Positions 1-7,824 of a stretch of DNA of 64,000 bases are shown here, piece after piece. The translations under genes and the position numbers were made by a program. Under the pieces are notes generated by a model. It saw only the letters and a program-made list of their open reading frames with translations, was not told where the DNA came from and ran no database searches. How positions within the stretch are numbered: position 1 is the stretch's first letter; each line of letters begins with the position of its first letter. This DNA is from Rhodanobacteraceae bacterium (GTDB lineage: Bacteria; Pseudomonadota; Gammaproteobacteria; Xanthomonadales; SZUA-5). The stretch spans positions 5,172-69,171 of the forward strand of contig JADKFD010000027.1 of the NCBI GenBank assembly GCA_016717705.1, given 5' to 3'.

Positions 1-46
1 CGAAGCTCTGGTCGCATCACGCTGTCCCGTTCGCGCGTCAAGCACT

Positions 47-98
47 GTGAGAGCGGGTTGATCCCGCGAAGGCTCTCGCGGAGTAAATCCGCTTCCAC
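47..98. repeat. REP pair, family B (GGGAGCGG-type)
   Basis: Two inverted units of a REP-like element: a left unit containing GAGCGGGTTGATCCCGCGA and a right unit containing TCGCGGAGTAAATCCGC. The same family recurs near 3553, 25466, 30031, 49469 and 58370. It lies 3' of glk. No gene is seen in the first 235 bases. Confidence 0.7.
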
Positions 99-169
99 AT
101 TAAAATCAACTACCTACGACGTGTTCGCTGATAGCGAAAGCTCCCGGATCGCCGCCCGGCGCTTTTGCC

Positions 170-242
170 ACTCACACTCACTACTCACTACTCACTACAC
201 TACTCACTCACTACTCACTACTTACTACTCACCACTCACTGC
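170..242. repeat. Low-complexity CACTACT tract (single arm)
   Basis: About 70 bases of near-tandem CTCACTA/CTCACTACT units with a period of about 7-8. The tract overlaps the glk stop codon at 236. It matches the arms of the inverted repeat at 5719-5829, but here only one arm is present in the window. Confidence 0.6.
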
Positions 243-1213
243 TCTTCCCGCAACGCCACCGCCGCCCCGAGCAACCCCGGCTGCGGATGCGTCACCACCT
301 GGATCGACACCGATTCCAGGTAAGCGGCAAACCGCCCTTTGGCGAGGAAACGCTCGCGAAACGCGCTCGACTTGAGGAAGGGCACGAAGCGCGGCACGAT
401 GCCGCCGGCGATCATCACCGTACGCGCACCGTGGATCAATGCGGCGTCGCCAGCGACACTGCCGAGCACGGCGCAAAAGCGCGCCAGCGTGCGCCGGGCG
501 TTCAAGTCGTGGCCGTCGAGCGCGGCGGCGACGATTTCAGCCGGGTCGCGCAGCTGCTTGGCCCAGTCGGGCGGCACCGACAGGTCATCGCCGGCGGCCA
601 AGGCCGCATCGATCTGCGCAATGCCGGCGCCGCACAGCAATCGCTCGTTGGAACAGCGGCCGTAGCGCGCGCTGATCCAGCGTGAGATGGCCAATTCCTC
701 CTCGCCCTGCGGCGCGAAACTGACATGGCCGCCTTCGGTCTCGACCACGCGCCAGCCCGCTTGCGCGTCGCCCACCAGCAGCGCCACGCCAAGGCCAGTG
801 CCCGGCCCGAGCACCGTGATCGGTCCGCGCGGCGGCAACTCGTCGCTGCCATGCAGCAGCACGCGATCGGCCTGCCCGAGCGCCGGCACCGCATGCGCCA
901 CCGCGCCGAAATCGTTGATCACCTTGAGCTGGTCGAGACCCAGCGCGCGTTTCAGTTCCACCTGCGAGAAGGCCCAGGCGCGATTGGTCAGGCGCACCTC
1001 GTCGCCCGACACCGGGCAGGCCACCGCAATCGAGGCCTGCCGCGGGCGCACGCCGACGCTGGCGAGATAGTGCTCGGCGGCGTGCTGCAGCGAGGCAAAC
1101 TCCGCCGCCGGCAGCGACTGCTGCTCGCGCAACACCAGCGTGCCCGCGTCCGGATCAGTCAGCGCAAAGCGCGCATTGGTGCCGCCGATGTCGGCGAGAA
1201 GGGCGGTGGTCAT
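236..1213 (-). CDS. glk: Glucokinase
   Basis: A 325-residue cytoplasmic glucokinase of the bacterial ROK-unrelated Glk family (E. coli Glk is about 320 aa). It phosphorylates glucose with ATP to glucose-6-phosphate. The N-terminal phosphate-binding motif DIGGTNARF is at residues 8-16, GPGTGLGVALL is near 135, and EGGHVSF follows. The start at 1213 is preferred over an upstream ATG at 1279 because DIGGTN should sit near the N-terminus and the upstream extension runs through a repeat arm. It is the last gene of the minus-strand zwf-pgl-edd-glk block, so it supplies substrate to Entner-Doudoroff catabolism. Confidence 0.93.
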   Translation of the reverse strand: MTTALLADIGGTNARFALTDPDAGTLVLREQQSLPAAEFASLQHAAEHYLASVGVRPRQASIAVACPVSGDEVRLTNRAWAFSQVELKRALGLDQLKVINDFGAVAHAVPALGQADRVLLHGSDELPPRGPITVLGPGTGLGVALLVGDAQAGWRVVETEGGHVSFAPQGEEELAISRWISARYGRCSNERLLCGAGIAQIDAALAAGDDLSVPPDWAKQLRDPAEIVAAALDGHDLNARRTLARFCAVLGSVAGDAALIHGARTVMIAGGIVPRFVPFLKSSAFRERFLAKGRFAAYLESVSIQVVTHPQPGLLGAAVALREEQ

Positions 1214-1227
1214 GGGCTGATACCAAA

Positions 1228-1386
1228 GCGGGGCAGGGGGCAGGGGGCAGGGGCCCGGCCATTTCGCCTGCGAATGCAAGACAGCGGCGCGGATTCTCGG
1301 GAGCCGCGACCGCGACAGTCTCGTCGACGCGACACGGCGTGATCAGACCTTACGGCCCATCCCCTGCCCCCTGCCCCCTGCCCCGC
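1228..1386. repeat. Inverted repeat with (GGGGGCA)n arms, copy 1
   Basis: Perfect 26-bp inverted arms at 1228-1253 and 1361-1386. Each arm is about three units of GGGGGCA preceded by GCG, and they flank a 107-bp loop. The same 26-bp arms flank a different 71-bp loop at 46545-46667. It sits between edd and glk, both on the minus strand. No coding potential is seen in the loop. Confidence 0.85.
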
Positions 1387-1394
1387 TCCTGCCT

Positions 1395-3218
1395 TCACGG
1401 CAACCCCCCAAACAACGCCGACCCGCCCTGTTCGGCCACCGTCGCAACCGCGCGCATGTGCGCGAAGAGTTCGCGGCCGAGGCCGAACTGGTTGCCGCTG
1501 AGGTCGATCTGCGCCGGTTCGCGGGCGGCCCATTCGGCGGCGTCGACCTGCGCGTTCATCTGGCCGCTGTCGGCGTCAATCACAATCAGATCGCCGTCGC
1601 GCAACTTGCCGATGGCGCCACCGCAGATCGCCTCGGGCGACACGTGGATCGCCGCCAGCACCTTGCCCGAGGCGCCGGACATGCGACCGTCGGTCAGCAA
1701 TGCGACCTTCTGCCCGCGGTCCTGCATCACCGCCAGCGTCGGCGTGAGCTTGTGCAACTCGGGCATGCCGTTGGCGCGCGGGCCCTGGCCGCGGACCACG
1801 GCGACGAAATCGCCAGTCAGCGTGCCGGCCTTGAACGCCGCCAGCAGCGCGTCCTGCGAGTCGAAGATCCGCGCCGGCGCGCTGATCTGCCGGTGCTCCG
1901 GGGCCACCGCCGAGATCTTGACCACGGCGCGGCCGAGGTTGCCTTTGAGGCAATGCAGTCCGCCGGAGTGGTCGAAGGGCTCGGCGCTGCCACGCAGCAC
2001 GGCGGTGTCGAGACTGGCCGCGGGCGGTGCGCGCCATTTCAGCTTGAGCTCGTCGAGCCAGGGTTCGGCCGCCTGGGCTCGCAGGTCACCGCCATGGACG
2101 CAGCGAATGTCCGGGTGCAGCAGGCCGGCATCGAGCAGTTCCCGGATCACGAATCCGAGTCCGCCCGCCGCGTGGAAATGGTTCACGTCGGCGCTGCCGT
2201 TCGGATACACGCGCGCCAGCAGCGGCGTCGCGCGCGACAACTCGTCCAGATCGTCCCAGTCGATCAGGATACCTGCGGCGCGCGCGATGGCGACCAGGTG
2301 GATCGCGTGATTGGTCGAGCCACCGGTGGCGGCCAAGCCGACCATCGCGTTGACGATCGCCTTCTCGTCGACGGTGTGGCCGATCGGCGTGTAGTCGTCA
2401 CCGAGCGCGCTGATCGCGCAGGCGCGTTCGGTGGCGGCGACGGTCAGCGCGTCGCGCAGCGGCGTGTTCGGGTTGACGAAGGCACTGCCGGGCATGTGCA
2501 GACCCATCATCTCCAGCAGCATCTGGTTGGAATTGGCGGTGCCATAGAAGGTGCAGGTGCCGGGGCCGTGGTAACTGGCCGATTCGGCATCGAGCAGTTC
2601 TTCGCGCGTCGCCTTGCCCTCGGCATGCAGTTGGCGGATGCGCGCCTTCTCCTTGTTCGGCAGGCCCGAGGTCATCGGTCCGGCCGGGATCAGGATCACC
2701 GGCAGATGGCCGAAGCTGAGCGCGCCGATCAACAGGCCGGGCACGATCTTGTCGCACACGCCGAGCAGCACCGCAGCGTCGAACATCTCGTGCGACAGCG
2801 CGATCGCGGTGGCCATCGCGATCACGTCGCGCGAGAACAGCGACAGCTCCATGCCGACGCGGCCCTGGGTGACGCCGTCGCACATCGCCGGCACGCCGCC
2901 GGCGAACTGCGCGCTGGCGCCGACATTGCGCGCCGCCATCTTGATCAGCGCCGGATAGTGCTCCATCGGCTGATGCGCGCTGAGCATGTCGTTGTAGGCG
3001 CTGACGATGGCGAGGTTCGCCCCGCGCGGTCCGCGCAGCAGCGCCTTGTCGGCACCTGCGGCGGCAAAGCCGTGAGCCAGATTGCCGCAGCTCAGCCGCG
3101 CGCGCGCCGGTCCGTCCTGGCGCGCCGCGTCGATGCGCGCGAGATAAGCGCCGCGCAAGCCGCGGCTGCGTTCGACGATGCGGGCGGTGATGCGGGCGGC
3201 GGTGGGGTGGAGGGTCAT
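1395..3218 (-). CDS. edd: Phosphogluconate dehydratase
   Basis: At 607 residues it matches the normal length of Edd (about 605). It is an Fe-S dehydratase of the IlvD/Edd family that converts 6-phosphogluconate to 2-keto-3-deoxy-6-phosphogluconate. Family segments are visible: AYNDMLSAHQP, CDGVTQGRVGMELS, GVCDKIVPGLLIGAL, TDGRMSGASGK and GGAIGKLRDGD, including the cysteines expected to bind the cluster. It starts with ATG and follows pgl on the minus strand with an 87-bp gap that holds a REP hairpin. No eda aldolase gene is in the window. Confidence 0.96.
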   Translation of the reverse strand: MTLHPTAARITARIVERSRGLRGAYLARIDAARQDGPARARLSCGNLAHGFAAAGADKALLRGPRGANLAIVSAYNDMLSAHQPMEHYPALIKMAARNVGASAQFAGGVPAMCDGVTQGRVGMELSLFSRDVIAMATAIALSHEMFDAAVLLGVCDKIVPGLLIGALSFGHLPVILIPAGPMTSGLPNKEKARIRQLHAEGKATREELLDAESASYHGPGTCTFYGTANSNQMLLEMMGLHMPGSAFVNPNTPLRDALTVAATERACAISALGDDYTPIGHTVDEKAIVNAMVGLAATGGSTNHAIHLVAIARAAGILIDWDDLDELSRATPLLARVYPNGSADVNHFHAAGGLGFVIRELLDAGLLHPDIRCVHGGDLRAQAAEPWLDELKLKWRAPPAASLDTAVLRGSAEPFDHSGGLHCLKGNLGRAVVKISAVAPEHRQISAPARIFDSQDALLAAFKAGTLTGDFVAVVRGQGPRANGMPELHKLTPTLAVMQDRGQKVALLTDGRMSGASGKVLAAIHVSPEAICGGAIGKLRDGDLIVIDADSGQMNAQVDAAEWAAREPAQIDLSGNQFGLGRELFAHMRAVATVAEQGGSALFGGLP

Positions 3219-3242
3219 GGGCGCCTCAGTCCAGCCAGGAAT

Positions 3243-3301
3243 TGTAGGAGCGCGCTTGCGCGCGAATGAGGGTTGCGATCGCGCGCAAGCGCGCTCCTAC
3301 A
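3243..3301. repeat. REP pair, family A
   Basis: Two inverted copies of the TGTAGGAGCGCGCTTGCGCG unit with a short spacer, able to form one long hairpin. It fills the gap between pgl and edd. Family A units (TGTAGGAGC + GCGC-stem + GATGC) recur at more than ten places in the window. Confidence 0.85.
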
Positions 3302-3305
3302 CATG

Positions 3306-4082
3306 TCAGGGGCTCCAGTGGATCTCTGCCCGCGGATGCGCCGCCCGCAACAACGCCGCCACCGGCAGCGCACTGGCCGCGCCCTCGGCCTGCGCGCGTT
3401 CGAGCACCGCGCGTTTGTCCTGTCCGGTGATCACCAGCAACAGTGTACGGCTGTGCAGCAATCGCGCCAGCGTCAGGCTGATGCGCGGATGCGGGCCGGC
3501 GCTGGGCATCGGGTTGGGGACGATCGCGATGGCCGCGGCACACTGAGATTCCGTGGGGGCGGGTTCATCCCGCGAGCGGATGGCTGGCCCAACCGAAGGC
3601 TCGCGGGGTGAACCTGCTCCCACAGGCAAGGCGAGCGCCGCAGCCAATGTCGGCGCTCCCGGAAACAGCGAAGCAAAATGGCCATCGACACCCATGCCGA
3701 GCATGGCGACATCGAGGGCCTCGGGATGGCTGGCCAGCGCGTGCTTGGCAAAGTCGGCGCAGGCAGGCCCGGCCGGCAGATCCGGTACCAGCGCCAGCCA
3801 ATGGAGGCCACTGGCACCGGCGAAGGCCTCGCGCATCTGGCGCAGATTGCAGTCGGGATGATCGGCCGCTACCCAGCGCTCGTCGCTCGGCAGGATGGTC
3901 ACCCGCGACCAGTCGCGCGCCTGCGCCGCAAGCCGGCGAAACACCGGCGGCGATGTGCGTCCACCCGCCAGCGCCAGCAATGCCCTTCCGCGCTCGCTCA
4001 GCGCGGCGTCGAGATCGGCTGCGATGCGCGCGGCGACAGCGGCGGCGAGGGATTCTGGATCGGGGTGGCTAACGAAGCGCAC
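3306..4082 (-). CDS. pgl: 6-phosphogluconolactonase with an in-frame REP insertion
   Basis: A SugarP_isomerase-like lactonase that hydrolyses 6-phosphogluconolactone to 6-phosphogluconate. Visible motifs are ALAGGRTSP, SDERWV, and the late segment HPRISLTLARLL...LLVITGQDK. The GTG start at 4082 is chosen because AGGAG lies 5 bases upstream and the protein then begins VRFVSHPD as in the family. A longer reading from 4202 would run through a hairpin and overlap zwf. The product is 258 aa against a usual 230-240. The excess is a stretch of about 27 residues encoded by a REP pair (3553-3625) that keeps the frame. It lies between zwf and edd, as the pathway predicts. Confidence 0.9.
   Translation of the reverse strand: MRFVSHPDPESLAAAVAARIAADLDAALSERGRALLALAGGRTSPPVFRRLAAQARDWSRVTILPSDERWVAADHPDCNLRQMREAFAGASGLHWLALVPDLPAGPACADFAKHALASHPEALDVAMLGMGVDGHFASLFPGAPTLAAALALPVGAGSPREPSVGPAIRSRDEPAPTESQCAAAIAIVPNPMPSAGPHPRISLTLARLLHSRTLLLVITGQDKRAVLERAQAEGAASALPVAALLRAAHPRAEIHWSP
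3553..3625. repeat. REP pair (REPIN), family B, inside pgl
   Basis: The left unit reads GTGGGGGCGGGTTCATCCCG and the inverted right unit reads CGGGGTGAACCTGCTCCCAC. It lies wholly inside the pgl reading frame, between residues that are adjacent in other lactonases, and it introduces no stop. Confidence 0.8.
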
Positions 4083-4106
4083 GCTTGCTCCTGCTTCAAT
4101 TGACAA

Positions 4107-4161
4107 TTCACGTTCACCTTTCACGTTTGACCCAGGTAAAACGTGAAAGGTGAAACGTGAA
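4107..4161. repeat. Inverted repeat with ACGTGAAAGGTGAA-type arms
   Basis: Left arm 4107-4128 (TTCACGTTCACCTTTCACGT...) and right arm 4138-4161 (ACGTGAAAGGTGAAACGTGA...) are complementary except for one bulge, with a loop of about 9 bases. The element fills the zwf-pgl gap (97 bp) and lies 24 bp upstream of the pgl start, so it would form an mRNA hairpin between the two genes. Confidence 0.8.
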
Positions 4162-4179
4162 GAAAGGCTCGGCGTCGAT

Positions 4180-5640
4180 TCACTCGCGCCAACTGTGCCC
4201 ATGCCGCTCGATCAGCGCCACCGAGCTGGCCGGACCCCAGGTGCCGGCCGGGTAGTTCTTCGGCGTCATGCCGGCTTCCTTCCAGGCGTTGAAGATGCCG
4301 TCGACCCACTGCCAGGCCGCCTCGGTTTCGTCGCGGCGCACGAACAGTGTGCCGTTGCCTTCCAGCGCATCCAGGTACAGGCGCTCGTAGGAAGTGCGTT
4401 TGCGCACCTGCTCGAAGGCGTCGTGCAGGTCCAGATCGAGCGCCACCTGGGAGAATTTGAGGCCGCTGCGGTCCAGGCCCGGGGTCTTGCTCATCAGCGT
4501 CAGCGAGATGCGTTCTTCCGGCTGCAACTGGATCAGCAGCGCGTTCGGCTCGATGCGCGCTTCGCTGCCGAAGATCGAATAAGGCACGGCGCGGAACTGC
4601 AGCCAGATCTCGGTGCAGCGGCTGGGCAGACGCTTGCCGGTGCGCAGGTAAAACGGCACGCCGGACCAGCGCCAGTTGTCGACATGCGCACGCAGGGCGA
4701 CGAAGGTCTCGGTACCGCTCGAGCGCCCCAGCTCGTCACGGTAGCCGGGGACCGCTACACCTTCAATTGCACCGGCCGTGTACTGGCCGGCTACGCTGTG
4801 GCTTGCCGCGTCTGCGGCGTCGATAGGACGCAGCGAGCGCAGCACCTTGAGCTTCTCGTTGCGCACCGCGCTCGGGTCGAACTGCGAGGGCGGCTCCATC
4901 GCGGTCAGGCACAGCAGTTGCAGCAGATGGTTTTGCAGCATGTCGCGCATGGCGCCGGAGGTGTCGTAATAATCGCCACGGCCTTCGACGCCGACAGTCT
5001 CGGCGACGGTGATCTGCACCTGGGCAATATGCCGCGCATCCCACAGCGGTTCGAACAAGGAGTTGCCAAAGCGCAGCGCCAGCAGGTTCTGCACGCCTTC
5101 CTTGCCGAGGTAATGATCGACGCGGAAGATGCGCTCCTCGGCGAACACCCGGCCGACGCCCTCGTTGATCTCGACCGAGCTGGCCAGGTCATGGCCGATC
5201 GGCTTTTCCAGCATCACCCGGGTCCCCGGGCCGGCCAGATTGGCTGCACCCAGCGCCGCGCAGATCTGCGCATAGAAGCGCGGCGCGGTCGACAGGTGGT
5301 AGACGATGTCGCCGTCGCGCTGTTCGCAGATGGTTTCGCACAGCGCTGCCAGCGAGGCTGGATCGTCGAGCGCCGCCGGCTGATAGCGGATGCGCGCCAG
5401 CAGCGCCGCCAGATGCGCCGGATCGCGTTCGGACGCGCTCACGCGGCGTTCTACCGCCTCACTGACGGTTTGCGCGAAAGCCTCGTCGCTGAGCGCGCTG
5501 CGACCGGTGCACAGGATGCGCAGTCGCTGCGGCAGCAGGCCGTCGCGCTGCAATCCGTACAGCGAAGGCAACAGCATGCGCTGCGCCAGATCGCCGGTGG
5601 CGCCGAAGATCACCAGCAGGTTTGCCGCGTGCACAGTCAT
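4180..5640 (-). CDS. zwf: Glucose-6-phosphate 1-dehydrogenase
   Basis: A 486-residue NADP-dependent dehydrogenase (family about 490 aa) that oxidises glucose-6-phosphate to 6-phosphogluconolactone. The nucleotide-binding motif GATGDL is at residues 13-18. The active-site segment RVDHYLGKEGVQNLLALRFGN is near 173, and YLRTGKRLP and the C-terminal Rossmann-partner domain are intact. It is the first gene of the zwf-pgl-edd-glk block on the minus strand. No hexR regulator is visible upstream; the upstream gap holds a simple-sequence inverted repeat. Confidence 0.97.
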   Translation of the reverse strand: MTVHAANLLVIFGATGDLAQRMLLPSLYGLQRDGLLPQRLRILCTGRSALSDEAFAQTVSEAVERRVSASERDPAHLAALLARIRYQPAALDDPASLAALCETICEQRDGDIVYHLSTAPRFYAQICAALGAANLAGPGTRVMLEKPIGHDLASSVEINEGVGRVFAEERIFRVDHYLGKEGVQNLLALRFGNSLFEPLWDARHIAQVQITVAETVGVEGRGDYYDTSGAMRDMLQNHLLQLLCLTAMEPPSQFDPSAVRNEKLKVLRSLRPIDAADAASHSVAGQYTAGAIEGVAVPGYRDELGRSSGTETFVALRAHVDNWRWSGVPFYLRTGKRLPSRCTEIWLQFRAVPYSIFGSEARIEPNALLIQLQPEERISLTLMSKTPGLDRSGLKFSQVALDLDLHDAFEQVRKRTSYERLYLDALEGNGTLFVRRDETEAAWQWVDGIFNAWKEAGMTPKNYPAGTWGPASSVALIERHGHSWRE

Positions 5641-5718
5641 CAGTGAATCCCGCGTCAGTTACGCCCGAGTATTGCGCGAGCCGCGCGGGATCGGCGCTGA
5701 ATTCGATTGCACGGGAGC

Positions 5719-5829
5719 GGTAAGTGGTGAGTGGTAAGTGGTGAGTGGCGGAAGGCCACCGCCAGCGCCCTGGCAAGCCTGAGCTTCGGCGGCTCTCACC
5801 GCCACTCACTACCACTCACCACTCACTGC
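5719..5829. repeat. Inverted repeat with GTGAGTGGTAAGTG-type arms
   Basis: Left arm 5719-5750 and right arm 5800-5829 are built of GTGAGTGG/GTAAGTGG units (period 7-8) and are largely complementary over about 30 bp, with a loop of about 50 bp. The right arm supplies the stop codon (5823-5825) of the downstream DUF2238 gene. Confidence 0.75.
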
Positions 5830-6452
5830 TTCAGCCCCAACTCCCGATCGTGCCAGCGCGACAGCAGCATCTGCGCCAGGACCGCGCCGATCAGCGCCAT
5901 GAACATGTCCCACTGGGTGTCCCAGACATCGCCCTGGGTCGCCAGGAAAGCGTCCGCTTCGCCGCCCCAGATCAGCGCCGCCCACCACTCGATCAGCTCG
6001 AAGAAGGCACTGAACGACAGCGCCGCGGCGATACACAGATAAAACAGCCAGCCGCCCGGCCTGAGTGGGGTCTTGCGCAGCAGCAGCTCGCGCGCCAGGA
6101 TCGCCGGCACGAAGCCCTGGGCAAAATGGCCAAGGCGATCGTAGTGATTGCGTGCCAGATCCAGCCAGTCCTGCACCCACAAGCCCAGCGGCACCTTGGC
6201 GTAGGTGTAGTGCCCACCGACGATCAGCAGCACGCAGTGCAGCGCGATCAGGATGTACAGAAGGCGCGTCAGCGGAAACGTGCGCCAGGTGGCCATCAAC
6301 AGCGGCACGCCGATCACCACCCAGACCACTTCCATCGCCCAGGTCAGCCGATCGTCGGGACCGATCGCCGACCACACCAGCACGCCAAGCACGGCGGCGG
6401 CCAGGGGCGAGGCCCTGGGGAGGGACAGCGTGGTGGCGGGGGTCGTGGTCAT
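5823..6452 (-). CDS. DUF2238 (YjdF-like) inner-membrane protein
   Basis: A 209-residue polytopic membrane protein with about six hydrophobic segments. It has the DUF2238/YjdF hallmarks GGHYTYAKVPLG, NHYDRLGHFAQGF, FFELIEWW and DVWDTQWDMFMALIGA. Family function is unknown. The ATG at 6452 begins MTTTPATT, directly ahead of the first hydrophobic segment. Its stop codon lies in a repeat arm, so the last few residues may vary between strains. It is on the same strand as the UPF0114 gene upstream, separated by a 143-bp gap that holds another inverted repeat. Confidence 0.85.
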   Translation of the reverse strand: MTTTPATTLSLPRASPLAAAVLGVLVWSAIGPDDRLTWAMEVVWVVIGVPLLMATWRTFPLTRLLYILIALHCVLLIVGGHYTYAKVPLGLWVQDWLDLARNHYDRLGHFAQGFVPAILARELLLRKTPLRPGGWLFYLCIAAALSFSAFFELIEWWAALIWGGEADAFLATQGDVWDTQWDMFMALIGAVLAQMLLSRWHDRELGLKQ

Positions 6453-6470
6453 CGTTGATTGGTGACCGAG

Positions 6471-6592
6471 TGGTGTTGGGGTTGGTTGTTGGTGTGTGGG
6501 GCTGGTTGCCTGGTTGTTGCCGTCACAGCGGATGGCAGCAAGACCGCCGCTTCCTGCGCGCTTCCAACACCAGCACCAACAACCAACAACTG
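6471..6592. repeat. Inverted repeat with GTTGGTTGTTGGTG arms, copy 1
   Basis: Left arm 6471-6499 and right arm 6563-6592 share the complementary core GTTGGTTGTTGGTG. The arms are runs of GTT/GGT triplets. It fills the gap between the UPF0114 and DUF2238 genes. A better-matched copy is at 15662-15817. Confidence 0.7.
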
Positions 6593-6595
6593 CTC

Positions 6596-7186
6596 CTACC
6601 GTTCCATCGCCCCCACATGCGCCGGCTTGGCCATGATCCGGTCGACCCAGGCGATGGCCAGTGCCGACACCACGAACGCCAGATGGATCACGGTCTGCCA
6701 GATCACCGCGTCGACGGTGATCCTGGATCCGGGTTGGCCGAGTGTGCTCGCCTCGATGAAGGTCTTCAGCAGGTGGATCGACGAGATGCCGATGATGGCG
6801 GTGGCGAGCTTGACCTTGAGCACCGCGGCGTTGACGTGCGACAGCCATTCGGGCTGGTCCGGGTGGCCTTCCAGTCCCAGGCGCGACACAAAGGTCTCGT
6901 AGCCGCCGACGATCACCATCACCAGCAGGTTGGAGATCATCACCACGTCGATCAGGCCGAGGACCGTCAGCATGATCAGGGTCTCGGTCGAGTGGATCGG
7001 ATCGGCCACCGGACCGTGGCCAAAGCCGAAGGTGTTGCCGATCAGGTGCCACAACTCGCGCAGGAAGAACACCACGTACAGGCCCTGGGCGACGATCAGG
7101 CCCAGGTACAACGGCAGCTGCAGCCAGCGCGAGGAGAAGATCAGCGCCGACATCGGGCCGAGGCGGGGAGATTGCGGCAAGTCCAT
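6596..7186 (-). CDS. UPF0114 family membrane protein (YqhA-like)
   Basis: A 196-residue integral membrane protein with three to four hydrophobic segments. It carries the UPF0114/TIGR00645 pattern: RWLQLPLYLGLIVAQG, LGLIDVVMISNLLVMVIVGGYETFVS and KVKLATAIIGISSIHLLKTFI. No biochemical role is established for the family. The ATG at 7186 is preferred over far-upstream starts because it precedes a short hydrophilic head, as in relatives. It is divergent from the PspB-like gene at 7331. Confidence 0.88.
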   Translation of the reverse strand: MDLPQSPRLGPMSALIFSSRWLQLPLYLGLIVAQGLYVVFFLRELWHLIGNTFGFGHGPVADPIHSTETLIMLTVLGLIDVVMISNLLVMVIVGGYETFVSRLGLEGHPDQPEWLSHVNAAVLKVKLATAIIGISSIHLLKTFIEASTLGQPGSRITVDAVIWQTVIHLAFVVSALAIAWVDRIMAKPAHVGAMER

Positions 7187-7330
7187 GGGGATGCCTGCAA
7201 CGGGTCGAAATCCCCGAGTCATAGCCAATCGTCGATGACACACGGGGTGACCGATCAGTGACTTCATGCAGGGGAGGCGCGTGCACACATCTGCGATGAT
7301 CTTTCCTCGATCCGAAGCAGGAGCAGCGCA

Positions 7331-7579
7331 ATGGATGTCTTCACGATGGTGGTCGCAATCGTGGCGATCTCGACCGTCGCCGGACTCGTGTCGCGCTGGT
7401 TGAAGGTCGCCGAGAGGATGCAGTCGCAGTCGCGCCAGGGCGCGGCGAGCGAGGAACAGCTGCAGCGCGAAATCGCAGCCTTGCGCGAACGCGTGGCCAC
7501 GCTGGAACAGATCGTCACCGATCCGGGCTTCGAGTTGAAGCGCCAGATCCAGGCGCTGGAGACGCGCCGGGCGGCGTAA
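7331..7579 (+). CDS. PspB-like small membrane protein
   Basis: 82 residues: an N-terminal transmembrane helix (residues 3-22), then an amphipathic charged coiled coil (residues 42-75) ending ...DPGFELKRQIQALE. This resembles phage-shock protein B, which pairs with PspC to sense envelope stress. No pspA, pspC or pspF gene is nearby, so the assignment is by architecture only. It starts with ATG and reads away from the UPF0114 gene. Confidence 0.6.
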   Translation: MDVFTMVVAIVAISTVAGLVSRWLKVAERMQSQSRQGAASEEQLQREIAALRERVATLEQIVTDPGFELKRQIQALETRRAA

Positions 7580-7597
7580 TCGGGGCTGCGCCAGCTC

Positions 7598-7688
7598 GGG
7601 TAGGCCGGTGTATCGCGCTGCGATTCACCGGCGGGCGCTTGCGGCAAGTACCCGGTGAACGCGATGGAGCCGCGTACACCGGGCTACC
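7598..7688. repeat. Large imperfect palindrome (GTAGGCCGGTGTA type)
   Basis: GTAGGCCGGTGTA at the left pairs with TACACCGGGCTAC at the right. Inside them GCGATTCACCGG pairs with CCGGTGAACGCG. It lies in the 245-bp gap between the PspB-like gene and ppc. No gene is seen in this gap. Confidence 0.65.
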
Positions 7689-7824
7689 ACGACAGCGGTG
7701 GTCCGCGCGCGCCGGAGCCGCAGCGTGATTTCCTGCATTCGTATGCGGCCCGCTGTTCGCGCCTGATTTCTGCTGCGCCGCCGCATTACACTGGGGCCCG
7801 GATTCCTCCTGGCCCGACTTCTCC

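Noticed and set aside
170..242. Possible CRISPR-like array of CTCACTA units
   Set aside because: Units are 7-8 bases with no spacers and no cas genes nearby; it is a simple-sequence tract.
7264..7331. Long minus-strand reading joining UPF0114 and DUF2238 as one protein
   Set aside because: The two families have separate starts, different frames and an inverted repeat between them; the long frame is read-through of non-coding DNA.
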